64,000 bases of DNA from Diploptera punctata. Lineage: Eukaryota > Arthropoda > Insecta > Blattodea > Blaberidae. The notes under the pieces were generated by a model. That model ran no database searches and was not told the origin of the DNA. It was given only the letters and a program-made list of their open reading frames with translations. Numbering within the stretch: the stretch's first letter is position 1; each line of letters begins with the position of its first letter. This document shows, one piece after another, positions 32,090-42,714 of the stretch. Made by a program: the position numbers and the translations under genes. Location of the stretch: the NCBI GenBank assembly GCA_030220185.1, contig JASPKZ010004202.1:500001-564000 (forward strand), read 5' to 3'.

Positions 32090-32985
32090 AGAAGAGATAG
32101 AAATACATTATATAATGGAAATGGACAGTCAAATACAAATGAGGGAAGTTTTGAAAAAGTGGTTGAATCCAAATATCTAGGAACAATAATCACAAAAGGA
32201 ATGAGATGTATAAAAAAATTAAATATAGGTACATTCTGGAAATGCATGCTATTATATATTAAGCCTACAGGGATCCTTGTCCCAACTCCTTTCAAAAAAC
32301 GTTAAACTGAAAATATATAAAACTCTTATTCTACCAGTTATATTATATGGATGCGAAACATGGACTTTTACTTTAAGAAGGAGAAAATATTACAAGTATT
32401 TGAGAATAAAGTTCTTTAGGAAAATTTTAGGAGCAAGAGAGATGAACAGACAGGTGAATGGAGAAGACTACATAACAATGAGCTACATGATATTTATGGG
32501 AAACCAGATATAATAAGAACAATTAAGTCTTGTAGACTGCGATAATCAGGACATGTGGGACAAATGAGGAATGAAAGATGGGCTTGAAAATCCAATGTTG
32601 GGAAACAAGTGGGAAAGCGCCCATTTGGCAGGCCAAGAGTGAGGTGGAAGGAATATTGGGGGCATGGAAGTTCCTTGTTGAAAAACAGAGGCGAAACTCT
32701 CAGCTTCCCTCAAATCACGATTACTTTTATTATCTCACTATATTATTGCTCTACCAACTCAGCGTTGGGGAATGAAAGAGGGGCATGGAAACTTGCAGGA
32801 AAACCAGAGGGAAAGAGCCCAGTAGGCAGGCCAAGAATGAGGTGAGTAAATAGTATTAAACATGATTTGAGGGAAGTAGATTATACAGGGGATGACTGGA
32901 AAATATTAGCTCAGGATAGAAATGTACTAAGAGCTTTTGTCCGTGCGGCCATGAACCTACGGGTTTGATAGTGCCAGTGAGTTAG
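32090..32985 (+). mobile_element. LINE-A, divergent subfamily copy 2, internally rearranged
   Basis: RT thumb to the GTGCCAGTGAGTTAG end. 32277-32513 reads MSQLLSKNVKLKIYKTLILP. Between about 32700 and 32763 a segment is inverted, and the GNER…GRPRMR block occurs twice (32560-32650, 32764-32845). Confidence 0.8.
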
Positions 32986-33414
32986 TTAAAAATGTGTATA
33001 AAGGGCCGTCCCTACCTATTACAGTGAGTGTTGAACACTCTCAAAAAGTAATGAAGAACAACTAAGGGTTTTGAGAGAAAATTTGGACCAGTGAATGAAA
33101 ATGGAAGATACAACCATCAAGTGTATTGCTTATTCGCAGACCCTGACATTGTTAAGTTTATAAAATTAGCTAGATTTTGTTGGGTTGACACACAGAGGAC
33201 CCAGAGCAGAAAGTCGACAAGTTTCGCGTACATGCCACAAGCGGCGCTAGTGTAGAACTAACGACATCTACATTTTTTTCGATCTTTTCTGGTACTAAAA
33301 TGAAATTGAGCACCGTGTGGTGGTAAAATCATGAATTATAATTATACAACGCCATCTGGTGAATAATCATGGAATTGAACTTTTATAGGAATAAATAACA
33401 TTTTAATTTATATT
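32986..33414. other. no gene recognised
   Basis: No family match seen. Confidence 0.45.
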
Positions 33415-33935
33415 AGATAGATAGATCATCGGTTGATTAATGTCTTTGACATCGTGCGATTCCCAATAGCTAATTTTGTCGGTCCATCCAATCTCCTGGT
33501 TGTAGATGTTTCTCCTTCATGTATAAATATATTCTCTGACTCCAGGAGGTTTTAGGTCTTCCTCTGCCTCGTCTTCCCTCAGGTATCCATTCCAAAACAG
33601 ATTTTTGTAGTCGATCCTCTTCCATTCGCTGGACATGTCTGTACCATCTTAATTGCTGAGTTTTAATATAATCTAAAATAGTGTCTTCAATCTTCATTTT
33701 CTCCGAGTTCCTAACTTTTTCTCTTCTTGAAATTCTTGCTGCCCTTCGTATAAAATCCATTTCCGTTGCCAAAAGATACTTACTTGTTTTTGTTGTTAAT
33801 GGCAAAAGTTCTGCTCCATAAGTAATGATGCTTTTAACAATTGTATGATATAAATTCATTTTATTTTTATTACTTATATTTTTATCCCACAATATTCCAT
33901 TGAGGCAAGCAATTGCAAATATCTTAAGTTATGGA
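33415..33935 (-). mobile_element. LINE-C 3' half
   Basis: Minus frame 33470-33892, 140 codons: MNLYHTIVKSIITYGAELLP, EMDFIRRAARISRREKVR, LRWYRHVQRMEEDRLQKS and PEGRRGRGRPKTSWSQRIYL. Ends with TCGATTAATG-type 3' sequence and a (TAGA)n tail at 33412-33427. Confidence 0.85.
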
Positions 33936-34716
33936 ATTATTTGCACCCAGCCTCTCAGACATAAAGATTTTTTTTTTTAATTTTAACAGGAGGGAAGAAT
34001 GGAAATAAATAAAACATGTTAATTTATTTTCGTTTATTAAAATTTAAAAAAACGCGCATTATGAGCTCTTTTAAATATGTACAATTGACCTACCCCCTTA
34101 TTCTCAGATACATATTTTATACAATATTTATTAAAGAACCTTAGCCATGTCGTACATCTGAAATCCATTATAAAGTCACATTTTTAAAATTTTTATTAGA
34201 AATGGCTGTACACTAACATCACTCTTCCTAACCTAACAAATCCTAGAATTTTATGACTTCTAGTAGGTTTATCTTTGAAAATAGATTCACATTAAAAACG
34301 TAAACAAATTTGAATTTACTTACAAATTAGAGTAAAATAAAATCTAAGTAATCATTTTAACTCTCGATAATATATAATTTTTACAGTACCGTCTACATAG
34401 AACGAAAGGATAGTTAAAAATTTCAATTTACAAAATGGCTAATTTCCCATAATCCCGAGTGAACACGCCGTGTGCCTTCCAGTTGTTTTATTTAGTTACA
34501 TATTCGGTTACTACGAAACAGCGCTACCATTGTAGTTCATCGTAAACGACCGAAAATTTTAGATGTCACTGTACTCAGTTTTCCCTCCATTCGCGTGCTC
34601 TGTAGGGTTGAGCATATTATCAGGAAGGCGGGGGACAATCGTATTAAAGAATCGGGTTGTGGCTCTGTCGTGGGCACAGCCGTGAATACGTATATAGGCA
34701 CTAATTTATTTGAACG

Positions 34717-34754
<38 letters not shown>

Positions 34755-35220
34755 TAATCATTACATCATCCACTTGAATATGCCCGGCTGCCCCACCTGC
34801 AGATATATTTGCCCGTCGTTGATCCGCTCTGACAGCTTTATTCTTTAAACTTCCCGGAATCATTTCACTCCATCATATGGTGTTTTATGGGTACCACTGG
34901 ATTGGTCTTGAGAAGCTCTTTCCAACCGTACACGATCTCCATATTTTGATTCAACTTTTTGAAGAGTATATACGGAGATTGCATTATTTATTTTAATTTT
35001 TAACTTTAACACCATATATATTCACTTAACTGTTTCACACTAATGTTTTATATACGCAATCGATAGATCTTGACGAGAGCTGAGGATTGAAACTCAAACG
35101 AACGTCTTAACTTCTCCGACTTAAAATTTATAGTAAACGAAAATTGTGTGACGAAAAAAACGACCTCAAAATGGCGGAGCTTTCCCCTCCGCCACGCGTC
35201 ACAGTCCACTCTAAACGTAA
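33936..35220. other. no gene recognised; contains (TA)n
   Basis: AT-rich with a T run at 33968 and (TA)n at 34719-34753. The open frame 34537-34863 (minus) crosses the TA tract and was not accepted. A slightly GC-richer part lies at 35155-35215. Confidence 0.5.
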
Positions 35221-35785
35221 CGAATTCTTTGATCCTTTATTTTGGATTCACAGTTTACGAGGAAGTTCATGGTGTGGCCACTAATGGAAGTAACAGACGA
35301 ATATATATTATTGCATTTAGAGCATCTTCTAGAATTAATATGATTCACAATTCGTTTTGAGACTCATAGTGGCCAACCTGAGGAAGTTGACTCTGAAAAG
35401 AAAGTCATATATGAGCCAACAATTGACTATTACAAAGATAAATACCAACTAGATAGTATAACTGTCACAGGATTGATGATCGGGGCAAGAGGTACTATAC
35501 CAGGATTCTTAGCCAAATTTTGGAATTTCTTAGATTTGGACAGGGTGTATCTTTCTAAAATTGCCATCGCTATAGAGGATCAATTTCAATTTTAAGAAAC
35601 CATATTTAGAAAATTTCTACTTTATAGTATGTATACTTCAATTAGGCCTACAATTTGAATTTTTTTAATGTATTTACAAAATGTATTTCATCAATTCCAA
35701 AAATTAATTGTATCACTTTGTCCTTGAGGCAATCTTCTAATGAGGAAAGTTGTATATAATAAATTCGAGTGATGTAATTAAATTT
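35221..35785 (+). mobile_element. RLE element, 3' portion
   Basis: FGFTVYEEVHGVATNGSNRR, a frameshift at about 35345, then FETHSGQPEEVDSEKKVIYE, PTIDYYKDKYQLDSITVTGL, MIGARGTIPGFLAKFWNFLD and LDRVYLSKIAIAIEDQFQF stop. The 3' UTR to about 35785 matches 46862-47040 inverted. Proposed role: the restriction-like endonuclease end of an R2/NeSL-type LINE (see 47815-48162). Confidence 0.65.
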
Positions 35786-35919
35786 TGGATGTAGATGATA
35801 GATATGTTGCTGCAACACCAAACTCTATCCCCCGATTTTGTTATCAGTTTTCTGAATTGCCTTCCACTGTGAACGCAAAATTTAAAGACGTATTTACGTC
35901 AAACCTCACACTACTGAAA

Positions 35920-36030
35920 CCTCAAGGAAGTAGAAGATTAGGCAGACCTAAGTTGATATGGTTAGATGGAATAGAAGATTGTACCGAAATGGACATTTCG
36001 ATACAGGAATTACGTCTTACTGCGCAAACT
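35920..36030 (+). mobile_element. LINE C-terminal fragment (GRPKLIW type)
   Basis: GSRRLGRPKLIWLDGIEDCT, EMDISIQELRLTAQ. Same general C-terminal pattern as LINE-C but a different subfamily. Confidence 0.6.
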
Positions 36031-36033
36031 ATA

Positions 36034-36686
36034 TGTCGTCGCGTCTCCATCTCGAGTGTCATTTTTATGAACAGTGCCAAATGCTGTCCTATCTATCCCT
36101 TCCCTTCCTAGTGCGCACCCTGTGCTATCGCGCACTCTCCCCTCTCCCTGCGAACTCTCATAAATAGCTGTGTTTTGTAACATCGAATCATCATGTATTC
36201 AGTCATCATTGGAGTCTGGTCAGAGCAGCTCAGGAGAGCTGGTTTTGTTTGTTTAGTCCAGTAAGCCAGGGTGGGGACGCTAGGACGGTATTTCCCCCAA
36301 CCCGAGGCTGGACTAGAGTGAGTGATAATGTATGTATGTATGTTGATTTATATCATATTTTCTTTTTGTATAGATGATCTATTATGATTTCTTTTATTTG
36401 TAAATCGAATATTTATTTATTTATCTTTATATTATATCTGACTATATTTTGACTCGCATTAAAAGTTTTAGTTGTGCTTTTTAGTTATGCCTATTCATTC
36501 AGTAGTTAGCATAAGTCAGATATCTAAGTCAAATTCCAAAAGCTTGCTCAAGCGTGTGTTAGTTCCTTTATCCCAAAGCTTCCACGATTGTATTTTATAA
36601 GTCAGTAAACATTACATATTGGGAGAATTTAGTAAAGAAAGTTGAATTCCTCTTTGCCTCTATGGGCCCGGGCAAAGATGTCACAA
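36034..36686 (+). mobile_element. possible solo LTR
   Basis: TGTCGTCGCG start, TATA-like CATAAATAG at about 36159, initiator-like TCAGTCATCATTGG at about 36199, and an end of GGGCAAAGATGTCACA. TG…CA ends and the promoter-like order fit an LTR, but no TSD or internal region was found. It could be unrelated sequence. Confidence 0.3.
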
Positions 36687-37203
36687 TTTGAACAATCTAT
36701 GCTTTCCAATCAAAATAGTAAGCAACAATACGGTTCCATACGGTAGTAGAAGCGAGATTATATATATTTTATGCTTATGCCACAAGATCTTAAGAAGTTT
36801 GGTCTATGAGGACGAAGAAGAAAGGTATTGGAAGAATGGAGGAAGATCGTGTGAGGGACCAGGGCTCAAAATGGCCTGATGTTGATGACGAATACATCAC
36901 TTGGAACGAATGCGCATTTAAATCAAATTGAAATAACTGTATGAAGAGAAAATATTTAATATTCCATAACACAGCGTCTCCTGGGACACCTAAATTTAAA
37001 ATTCACTATTTTAAAAAGTATTTATTATTCGCTTAAAAGGGATTATGTACACAATAAAAATTGTTAAATAAAAAAACTGTAATATTTTATGTATCAATCC
37101 CCAGACGTTTAAAATTAATAATAAATGCTGGTAACGTTTGAAACATTAATAAAAATGTTGGTAGAATTTTACAATATTATCACTAGTTCATATGCTTTTG
37201 TCC
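36687..37203. other. no gene recognised
   Basis: AT-rich. 36800-36905 weakly resembles LINE 3' sequence (ACATCACTTGGAACGAATGC). Confidence 0.4.
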
Positions 37204-37342
37204 ATCACTGTGGTGTCGAGGTAGCGTGCTGTCTTGTCACGCAGCGGGCCCGGGTTCGATCCCTGGTCGGGGCAGTTTTTCTAGGTGAGGTTTTTATCGG
37301 GGCTTTTCCTCACCTGTAAGACAAATGTCAGGAAAACTTTAA

Positions 37343-37703
37343 CCCTGTAACAAGATTACCAAGAGCAGCATTCAACTACAAGCCAAGAGGTTCAAGGAAT
37401 GTAGGAAGTCCAGTGAAAAGATGGACAGAACAACTGTGAGGCGGAACAGGCAATTTGCCTAGCCCGTGAAGTGAAGAAGAAGACGATTTTAACCCTTAAA
37501 TTCGTAACATATCCGTTTGGATACATCAGTTGGTTCAATTAATTTAATATTTTTAATAAATCAGAAGAAAAAGAAACCACCTAAATATGTGTCTAATTAT
37601 GGAATATACCAAATAATAACAGTTACACAAGATTCCGTTTTCACTGCGGTCCGCGTCTTTCAAATAACTAACAGAAGGAATTTGTGTTTTGCCAATTTAA
37701 GGG
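37343..37703. mobile_element. piggyBac-like MITE at TTAA, split by LINE-B
   Basis: Reconstructed boundaries: TTAA then CCCTTAAATT … AATTTAAGGG then TTAA (37704-37707). The body is 37493-37703, 211 bp. The first four bases also survive at 37343-37346 beyond the LINE-B insertion. TTAA target and CCC-starting inverted repeats are diagnostic of piggyBac. No ORF. Confidence 0.8.
37347..37487 (+). mobile_element. LINE-B 3' fragment in the MITE
   Basis: 141 bp between two TTTAACCCT (37338-37346, 37488-37496), a 9-bp TSD. Codes for TRLPRAAFNYKPRGSRNVGS, PVKRWTEQL stop, and ends GAAGTGAAGAAGAAGACGA. Confidence 0.85.
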
Positions 37704-38055
37704 TTAAGGCCCAAACGGTACACGAAATCACATGGCTATCATCATCATCATCCTTCACCGGTGTGGGAAGCAACGGGAAGCTACCACACCTATAATTCCC
37801 TAGTAAAACTTCAAGCATAGAATGAAAATGCTATGATTGCAGTGAAGGACCTGCCTTCGGGCATAATTACTATGGATGGATGTGCTTTTTTGATTGAGTA
37901 TAAATATTGTTAATTTTTTTGCGCGATAGTGCGTTCTGTCGTGCTTACAGCAATGGCGACGATGATTGAAAGTTCAACTTCCTAAATTTCAGGGTTGCCA
38001 ACCTATAAATACCTAGGCCTACTGTAATATTACATATTACCTACCTCGTGCGGGA

Positions 38056-38255
38056 AGTGAAACCACTGCCCTTTATGTATACTACGTACAGTGTATATAC
38101 AAAAATATATCCCAAAGGTAGTGTTAATATACATTATACGAAACAAATCACTGCGTTTTAAATGAACTGAACTTTATTTGAAACAATATAAGACAATACA
38201 TTCGTATTTGCCGCCATTTTATGACTGATTAGTGTCACGGCCTGCTGTAGTCTCA
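38056..38255 (-). repeat. dispersed repeat, inverted pair with 62115-62310
   Basis: Shares the CTTTATTTGAAACAATATA, AAAATGAACTGAA-type and GTATACACTGTA blocks and AAATGGCGGCAA(A/G)TAC in opposite orientation. AATAAA is present on the minus strand. Class unknown. Confidence 0.6.
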
Positions 38256-38499
38256 ACTAAATTATTTTCGGCATTTACCGTATGAACATTGGCCAAACTA
38301 TTAACGTTAGTCAGTTGTTTATAATGAACGCAAATATTTCCAACAAAGATGTTATTATTTTACTATTATTTATTATTTTGAAAACATCATCGTGCAAAAA
38401 GTAATGTACGTTTGTGAAGTGTTTTACAGAATCTCGGAAATTAAAAACCTGGCTATCGCTCGTATTTAAACATATCCTCTTTTCTTCTTAAACATAATT

Positions 38500-38700
38500 T
38501 ATTGGATTTTCATGCTGTTTATTTCCAAAATCACTCCTCGGAGGAAGACGTATTGGATCTGCGTTCACTGTCTATCCATCTCTTGGCTGGTCTTCCTCTT
38601 GTTCTTCTCCCGTCCATTGCTCTATCTTCTTCAGCTCTATTTTTGCAAGTCGGTTGTCTTCTATTCTTTCTATATGACCCTTCAGATATTTTCGTCTATC
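38500..38700 (-). mobile_element. LINE-C-type fragment
   Basis: Minus codons KGHIERIEDNRLAKI and RTRGRPAKRWIDSERRSNTS. A 28-bp piece of the same segment recurs at 39080-39107. Confidence 0.65.
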
Positions 38701-38749
38701 TATAATAAATTTGGTTATGTTTTGTCATGTATTCAAGACATGCAAAGAG

Positions 38750-39079
38750 TCCACCGCTGTGGTCTCTCGAGATAGCGTGCTGTCTTGTCACGCAGCGGGC
38801 CCGGGTTCGATTCCCGGTCAGAACAGGCTCCTGGGTGAGGTTTATCTCGGGGTATTTCCTCACCTGTAAGGCAAATGTCAGGAAGCTTAAGTCCAACGGT
38901 CCCCGAAATTCATCCTGCAATCATCATCATCCTCATCATTATTCTTCACCGGTGTGGAAAGCAACGGGAAGCTACCACATCTATCTACAATTCCCTAAAA
39001 AGCTGCAAAACATAGCATGAAAATGCTATGATTGCAGTCAAAGGCCTGCCCTGGGGCAGAATTAATATGGATGGATGGA
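38750..39079 (+). mobile_element. SINE2, full length
   Basis: GTCCACCGCTGTGGTCTCTC head, B box GGGTTCGATTCCC, body through GCAACGGGAAGCTACCACAT to GGATGGATGG. Used as the family reference. Confidence 0.9.
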
Positions 39080-39150
39080 TATCGAAAAAATGGAAGACAA
39101 CCGACTTGCAAAAAAAAAAAAAAAAAAAAAAAAAAAGAGAGAGAGAGAGC
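39080..39150 (+). mobile_element. 28-bp LINE-C piece followed by poly(A) and (GA)n
   Basis: ATCGAAAAAATGGAAGACAA CCGACTTGC, then about 28 A residues and (GA)n. It may be a chance junction of LINE fragment and simple repeat. Confidence 0.45.
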
Positions 39151-39364
39151 TCCTCGCTTCTGTAAAAACCACATCGCATCGTAATATAGTACTGTTTAGT
39201 GGAAAAACCACTGATGAATCAAAACTTTCCTCTTAAAATTGTTCTTCAAATTACATTTTATCTAGCTATTTATTAAATCTCTAGGCACTTACTTTATCTT
39301 TAAATTATTTTTTATTCTACATGAGTTCTATTTTTTTTTATTTCGCTTATTATTTAGTGAACAT

Positions 39365-39905
39365 ATATAAGTATCAATTGAAATATCTTGGATATTATCT
39401 CTCTATCTGGGATGAAAAGGATATCCCTGAAAAAATTACTAGTTATAATAAAAGTTTGGGAATTATTAATCAAGTTATGAAACCATCCCTTGTACAAAAA
39501 ACACCAGATTACGTTTATATAACACTTTGGCTAGACAGTGTTGACCTATGGTAGTGAAGCATGGACACTAAAAAGACAACATGAAAGCAGAATAACGGCT
39601 TGTGAAATGAGATTCATGCGCAGAACAGCGGGTTACACCAGATGGGATCGGAAAAGGAACACCGATATCTTAAAAGAATTGAGGACTACGCCAATTTTGG
39701 AATATATTAAACAGTACCAACGAAATTGGAAACACCATCTTGAAAGAATGAGTTCAAATCGGATCCCCAAAGCTGTTTATAATTATATACCAAAAGGACA
39801 AAGATCTCTGGACCGTCCTATGAAACGCTGGAGGGAAAATTTTTCTATAGGATCGTAACAGGCCTTAGCCTAATACTTGGAAGGAAGAAGAAGAAGAATA
39901 CATAT
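39365..39905 (+). mobile_element. LINE-B, thumb to 3' end
   Basis: QLKYLGYYLSIWDEKDIPEK, SYNKSLGIINQVMKPSLVQK, a frame break at about 39505-39540, then LTYGSEAWTLKRQHESRITA, CEMRFMRRTAGYTRWDRKRN, QRNWKHHLERMSSNRIPKAV, YNYIPKGQRSLDRPMKRWRE. Ends AGGAAGAAGAAGAAGAATAC. Confidence 0.88.
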
Positions 39906-40029
39906 TTAAGTAGTCATAAAAATAAAAGACGAAAGTAAAAAGAGGATATTTCTGTATTGGAACTGGAAGTGTGGGCTGTGCTCAGCTCCGCGAACTGTAA
40001 GTTCTGTTGCGCTATCCCATTATTATGGA

Positions 40030-40040
40030 GATCAGCATAA

Positions 40041-40074
<34 letters not shown>

Positions 40075-40258
40075 CAGTCAATATGCCCATTTCACCAATT
40101 AATGTTTTAAAATGGTCAACAAGTTTCCACAGCCAAGCTGTCATTCTCAAGACCAAGACTCAATTGAGTCAATATCTGGTCTTGAGAATGACAGCTTGGC
40201 TGTGGAAACATGTTGACCATTTTAAAACATTAATTAATTGGTGGAATGGGCATATTGA

Positions 40259-40299
<41 letters not shown>
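40030..40299. mobile_element. hairpin 40075-40261 between (TA)n tracts
   Basis: Two 78-80 bp arms in inverted order share CAGTCAATATGCCCATT, TTAATGTTTTAAAATGG and CAGCCAAGCTGTCATTCTCA. The loop is near 40154-40178. A single arm recurs at 52605-52693 with a 13-bp TSD. (TA)n lies on both outer edges. Confidence 0.75.
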
Positions 40300-40304
<5 letters not shown>

Positions 40305-40426
40305 CCTATATATATTTTAATATTTTATCACCAAGAAGATCACTTGTGTATTAAAAGCATAAATTAGCTATATAAATTCCAGTTATACTGTAAACAAACT
40401 TCCATAAATTACTAATCCGCCGACAC

Positions 40427-40572
40427 CGTGTATTGGGGGAACCATGGTGATACTTTTACCCGCCATATGACTGAATGGCGTACGGAACTGTTCTTAGGCA
40501 ACGTCGTGTTCCACGGGAAATAACACTGAATACAAGGTAAGATGTTACGAATAACTATAAGTTCCATTTCTT
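40427..40572 (+). repeat. dispersed repeat, pair with 15492-15655
   Basis: See 15492. CTTTTACCCGCCATATGACT and GAATACAAGGTAAGATG conserved. Confidence 0.6.
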
Positions 40573-40574
40573 AC

Positions 40575-40904
40575 TTACTCATTTATGAAAAGAAATTTTA
40601 TATGGGCCTATGCAGAAATGAAGATGTTGAGAGCAATAGCAGGATACCCAAGGACCGATGAAAAGAAAAACGAAGATATAAGAACAGAACTTAATATATT
40701 TAATCTCTGTGAAAGAATAAAATACTATCAAAATGCTTATCTTCAGCACGTATTACGAATGAATGAACAGCGCATACCAAGAAGAATGTATAATTATAAA
40801 CCAAAAGGGAGAAGATTGTTGGGAAGACCATTGAAGAGATGGAAGGACCAATTCGACCTATGATGAGATCGGAACATACCATTGGGCTTAATTCCGATTC
40901 CGAT
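40575..40904 (+). mobile_element. LINE-B 3' part
   Basis: AEMKMLRAIAGYPRTDEKKN, EDIRTELNIFNLCERIKYYQ, HVLRMNEQRIPRRMYNYKPK, GRRLLGRPLKRWKDQFDL stop, then a short 3' UTR. The 92-codon frame is intact. Confidence 0.85.
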
Positions 40905-41235
40905 TGAGGGTCTTTCCACTTTTCAGCGGTTGCCCTTTTACCAGCCGGCTGCTGGCCCTTCACATCCACATGTGTCAATCACAGAGGTAGATGATTAACA
41001 GCCAGTGTAGGGGTGATATGTGGTTAGCATGTCGAGTCCCCCAGCCGTTATAGCTGGTTCCTCAACCTGGAGCCGCTACTTATTGTAGCTACCCAATTGC
41101 CTCACGATGCTGGGTGGGCACCGGTCCCATACTGGCCGAAATACCATGAGAAAATGTCTTCCCCCATGAAGACTCGAACCAGCGCAAGTTCCGTAGCTCT
41201 GCGCCAAGGCTTCCTACCTTAACCGCTCGGCTTAA
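40905..41235 (-). mobile_element. SINE3, longest copy
   Basis: Head at the right (TAACCGCTCGGCTTAATTC inverted), body to the left through CACCGGTCCCATACTGGC, GCCGCTACTTATTGTAGC and CTGGCCCTTCACATCCACAT. Confidence 0.75.
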
Positions 41236-41324
41236 TTCTTGTTGTTAATTATGATGATGAAATTTTATATGGGCCTACCTAATCACATGTTTACACTTTT
41301 TCCATCATCATCCATGCAAGTATT

Positions 41325-41395
41325 AGGTCGTGTGGCCTGTTACAGTCTCAAAGAGGAATTTTCCATCCAGCGCTTTTTTGCACGTCCCAGCGATC
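41325..41395 (-). mobile_element. LINE-B 3' scrap
   Basis: Minus: KRWMENSSLRL stop, QATRPNTCMDD. The remainder to 41587 (GGGGCCCTGGCGTACTGAAC and so on) is unidentified. Confidence 0.5.
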
Positions 41396-41587
41396 TTTAG
41401 CCTTGGGAGCAGAAACGAAGGCATGGCTTTTGGAATTCTATGAGATGGCATTTGTTGAAGATGGGCTTTCCAGTTGTCAAGGCAGCAGTATCTGTACCCA
41501 AGATAAGGGGCCCTGGCGTACTGAACCCTGGTTTTTAACGAGGTTGTTACTCCTCCCCCTCACTCTTTTCTAACCTGGCTTGGGACA

Positions 41588-41810
41588 GACTTACTGATAA
41601 TTTTAATAAAATAAAAAAGCAGCTACAATATCAAATTCTATGCTTTAGTTTGCTTCTCATTTGCATTTTATTCTTAAATAAATAGTTAATTGTCGTAAAT
41701 TGATTTACTAATTCATTTTACAACTGAAATTATTACGTAATTATATTAGGCTATTAGTAGGTCATATTTTTATGTTACCGTGCATATTGTTATAAACTTT
41801 AGATAATTGC
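41588..41810 (+). repeat. repeat related to 6035-6645
   Basis: ATAATTTTAATAAAA, CATTTGCATTTTATTCTT, TTTTACAACTGAAATTATTA and TTTTTATGTTAC in the same order as 6035-6645 but without the LINE-C insertion. Contains ATTAGGCTATTA where 6592 has a shorter string. Confidence 0.65.
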
Positions 41811-41959
41811 ACATTTTTTGCATATTTCAGCGGTTTTTAGGTCATAAAATACCTAGCCCTAATAATCATATTACATCTATAGTTAAAAGTGTGCTGATCA
41901 CATTCAACGAATGCCAAGCTCGAGGATATCGAAAGCTGCTCTACACTATAAAATAACAG

Positions 41960-42065
41960 GGAAATGAAATATAGGCCGACCATTGAAGAGATGACGTGAA
42001 CAACTACTTTGAGACGGAACAAGCCACAAGGCTCAGTCCTTGAGCCGATGATCTTCCTTTGTAAA
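41960..42065 (+). mobile_element. LINE-B 3' scrap
   Basis: GACCATTGAAGAGATGACG, GACGGAACAAGCCACAAGG. Matches the end of the LINE-B 3' region. Confidence 0.5.
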
Positions 42066-42419
42066 TACCTTTGCTACGCCCCTGACAAAAATAAAACAAA
42101 CTGTATTTTGTAAGAACTATCACCAGTGTTTATGGAAGATTTCTTATAACTTTGAGTCTGTATATAATTGCACATATTAATGATCAACTTTTATAAGATT
42201 CATGATGTGTCCCGAAAGCGCTACAGTTAAATAATTAATTAAGTTGAGGAGACGGACCTTTCAGGTGAATATTACATAATTTTATATTAATTTTACATAT
42301 TAATGAGTAAATTATAGAATATTTAAAAATTTAATTTATGCTGATGTGAAGAAACAGCTCAAAAGAGAACTCTTAAATAATTTATCTTTTTTTTGGGCAA
42401 GTAGCGTCAATAGTGCAGT

Positions 42420-42453
<34 letters not shown>

Positions 42454-42714
42454 GGCCTATTGCTACTATTCTAGATAGATTATTACTGAAAAGTTATGAA
42501 TATTCTTCTGTATTAGGCCTAAAACAATTTATGTCTAATGTCTAGACATGAGAAGATTATATCTTACCTAAAAAATTTTCACGTTCTATTTCCAAACGGA
42601 CAGATCTGCTCGCGTTCAACAGACTGTTGAACACCTTATTTTATTCTGTACATCTCATTGATAAGCGATAAATTCTGGATATTCATTTAATTGAATATAA
42701 TCAAGTATTGTTGA
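42066..42714. other. no gene; (TA)n and a hairpin-end scrap
   Basis: AAGTTGAGGAGACGGACC at 42240 matches the end of the 14610-14980 arms. (TA)n at 42426-42451. Two TAGGCCTA octamers (42452, 42514). Confidence 0.5.

Larger units (their letters stand above)
37204..37885 (+). mobile_element. SINE2 with two layers of insertions
   Basis: Left part 37204-37342 (head, GGGTTCGATCCCTGG). Right part 37704-37885 (GGCCCAAACGGTACACG …ATTACTATGGATGGATG). Removal of 37343-37707 minus one TTAA restores CTTTAAGGCCCAAACGG as in the other copies. Confidence 0.88.

Noticed and set aside
34537..34863. 108-codon minus ORF beginning MIPGSLKNKAVRADQ
   Set aside because: Runs through a (TA)n tract giving IYIYIY. 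The first 35 codons look unusual, but no splice sites or family support a gene.
36034..36686. complete LTR retrotransposon
   Set aside because: Only one LTR-like segment, no TSD, no gag or pol; kept as a low-confidence solo LTR.
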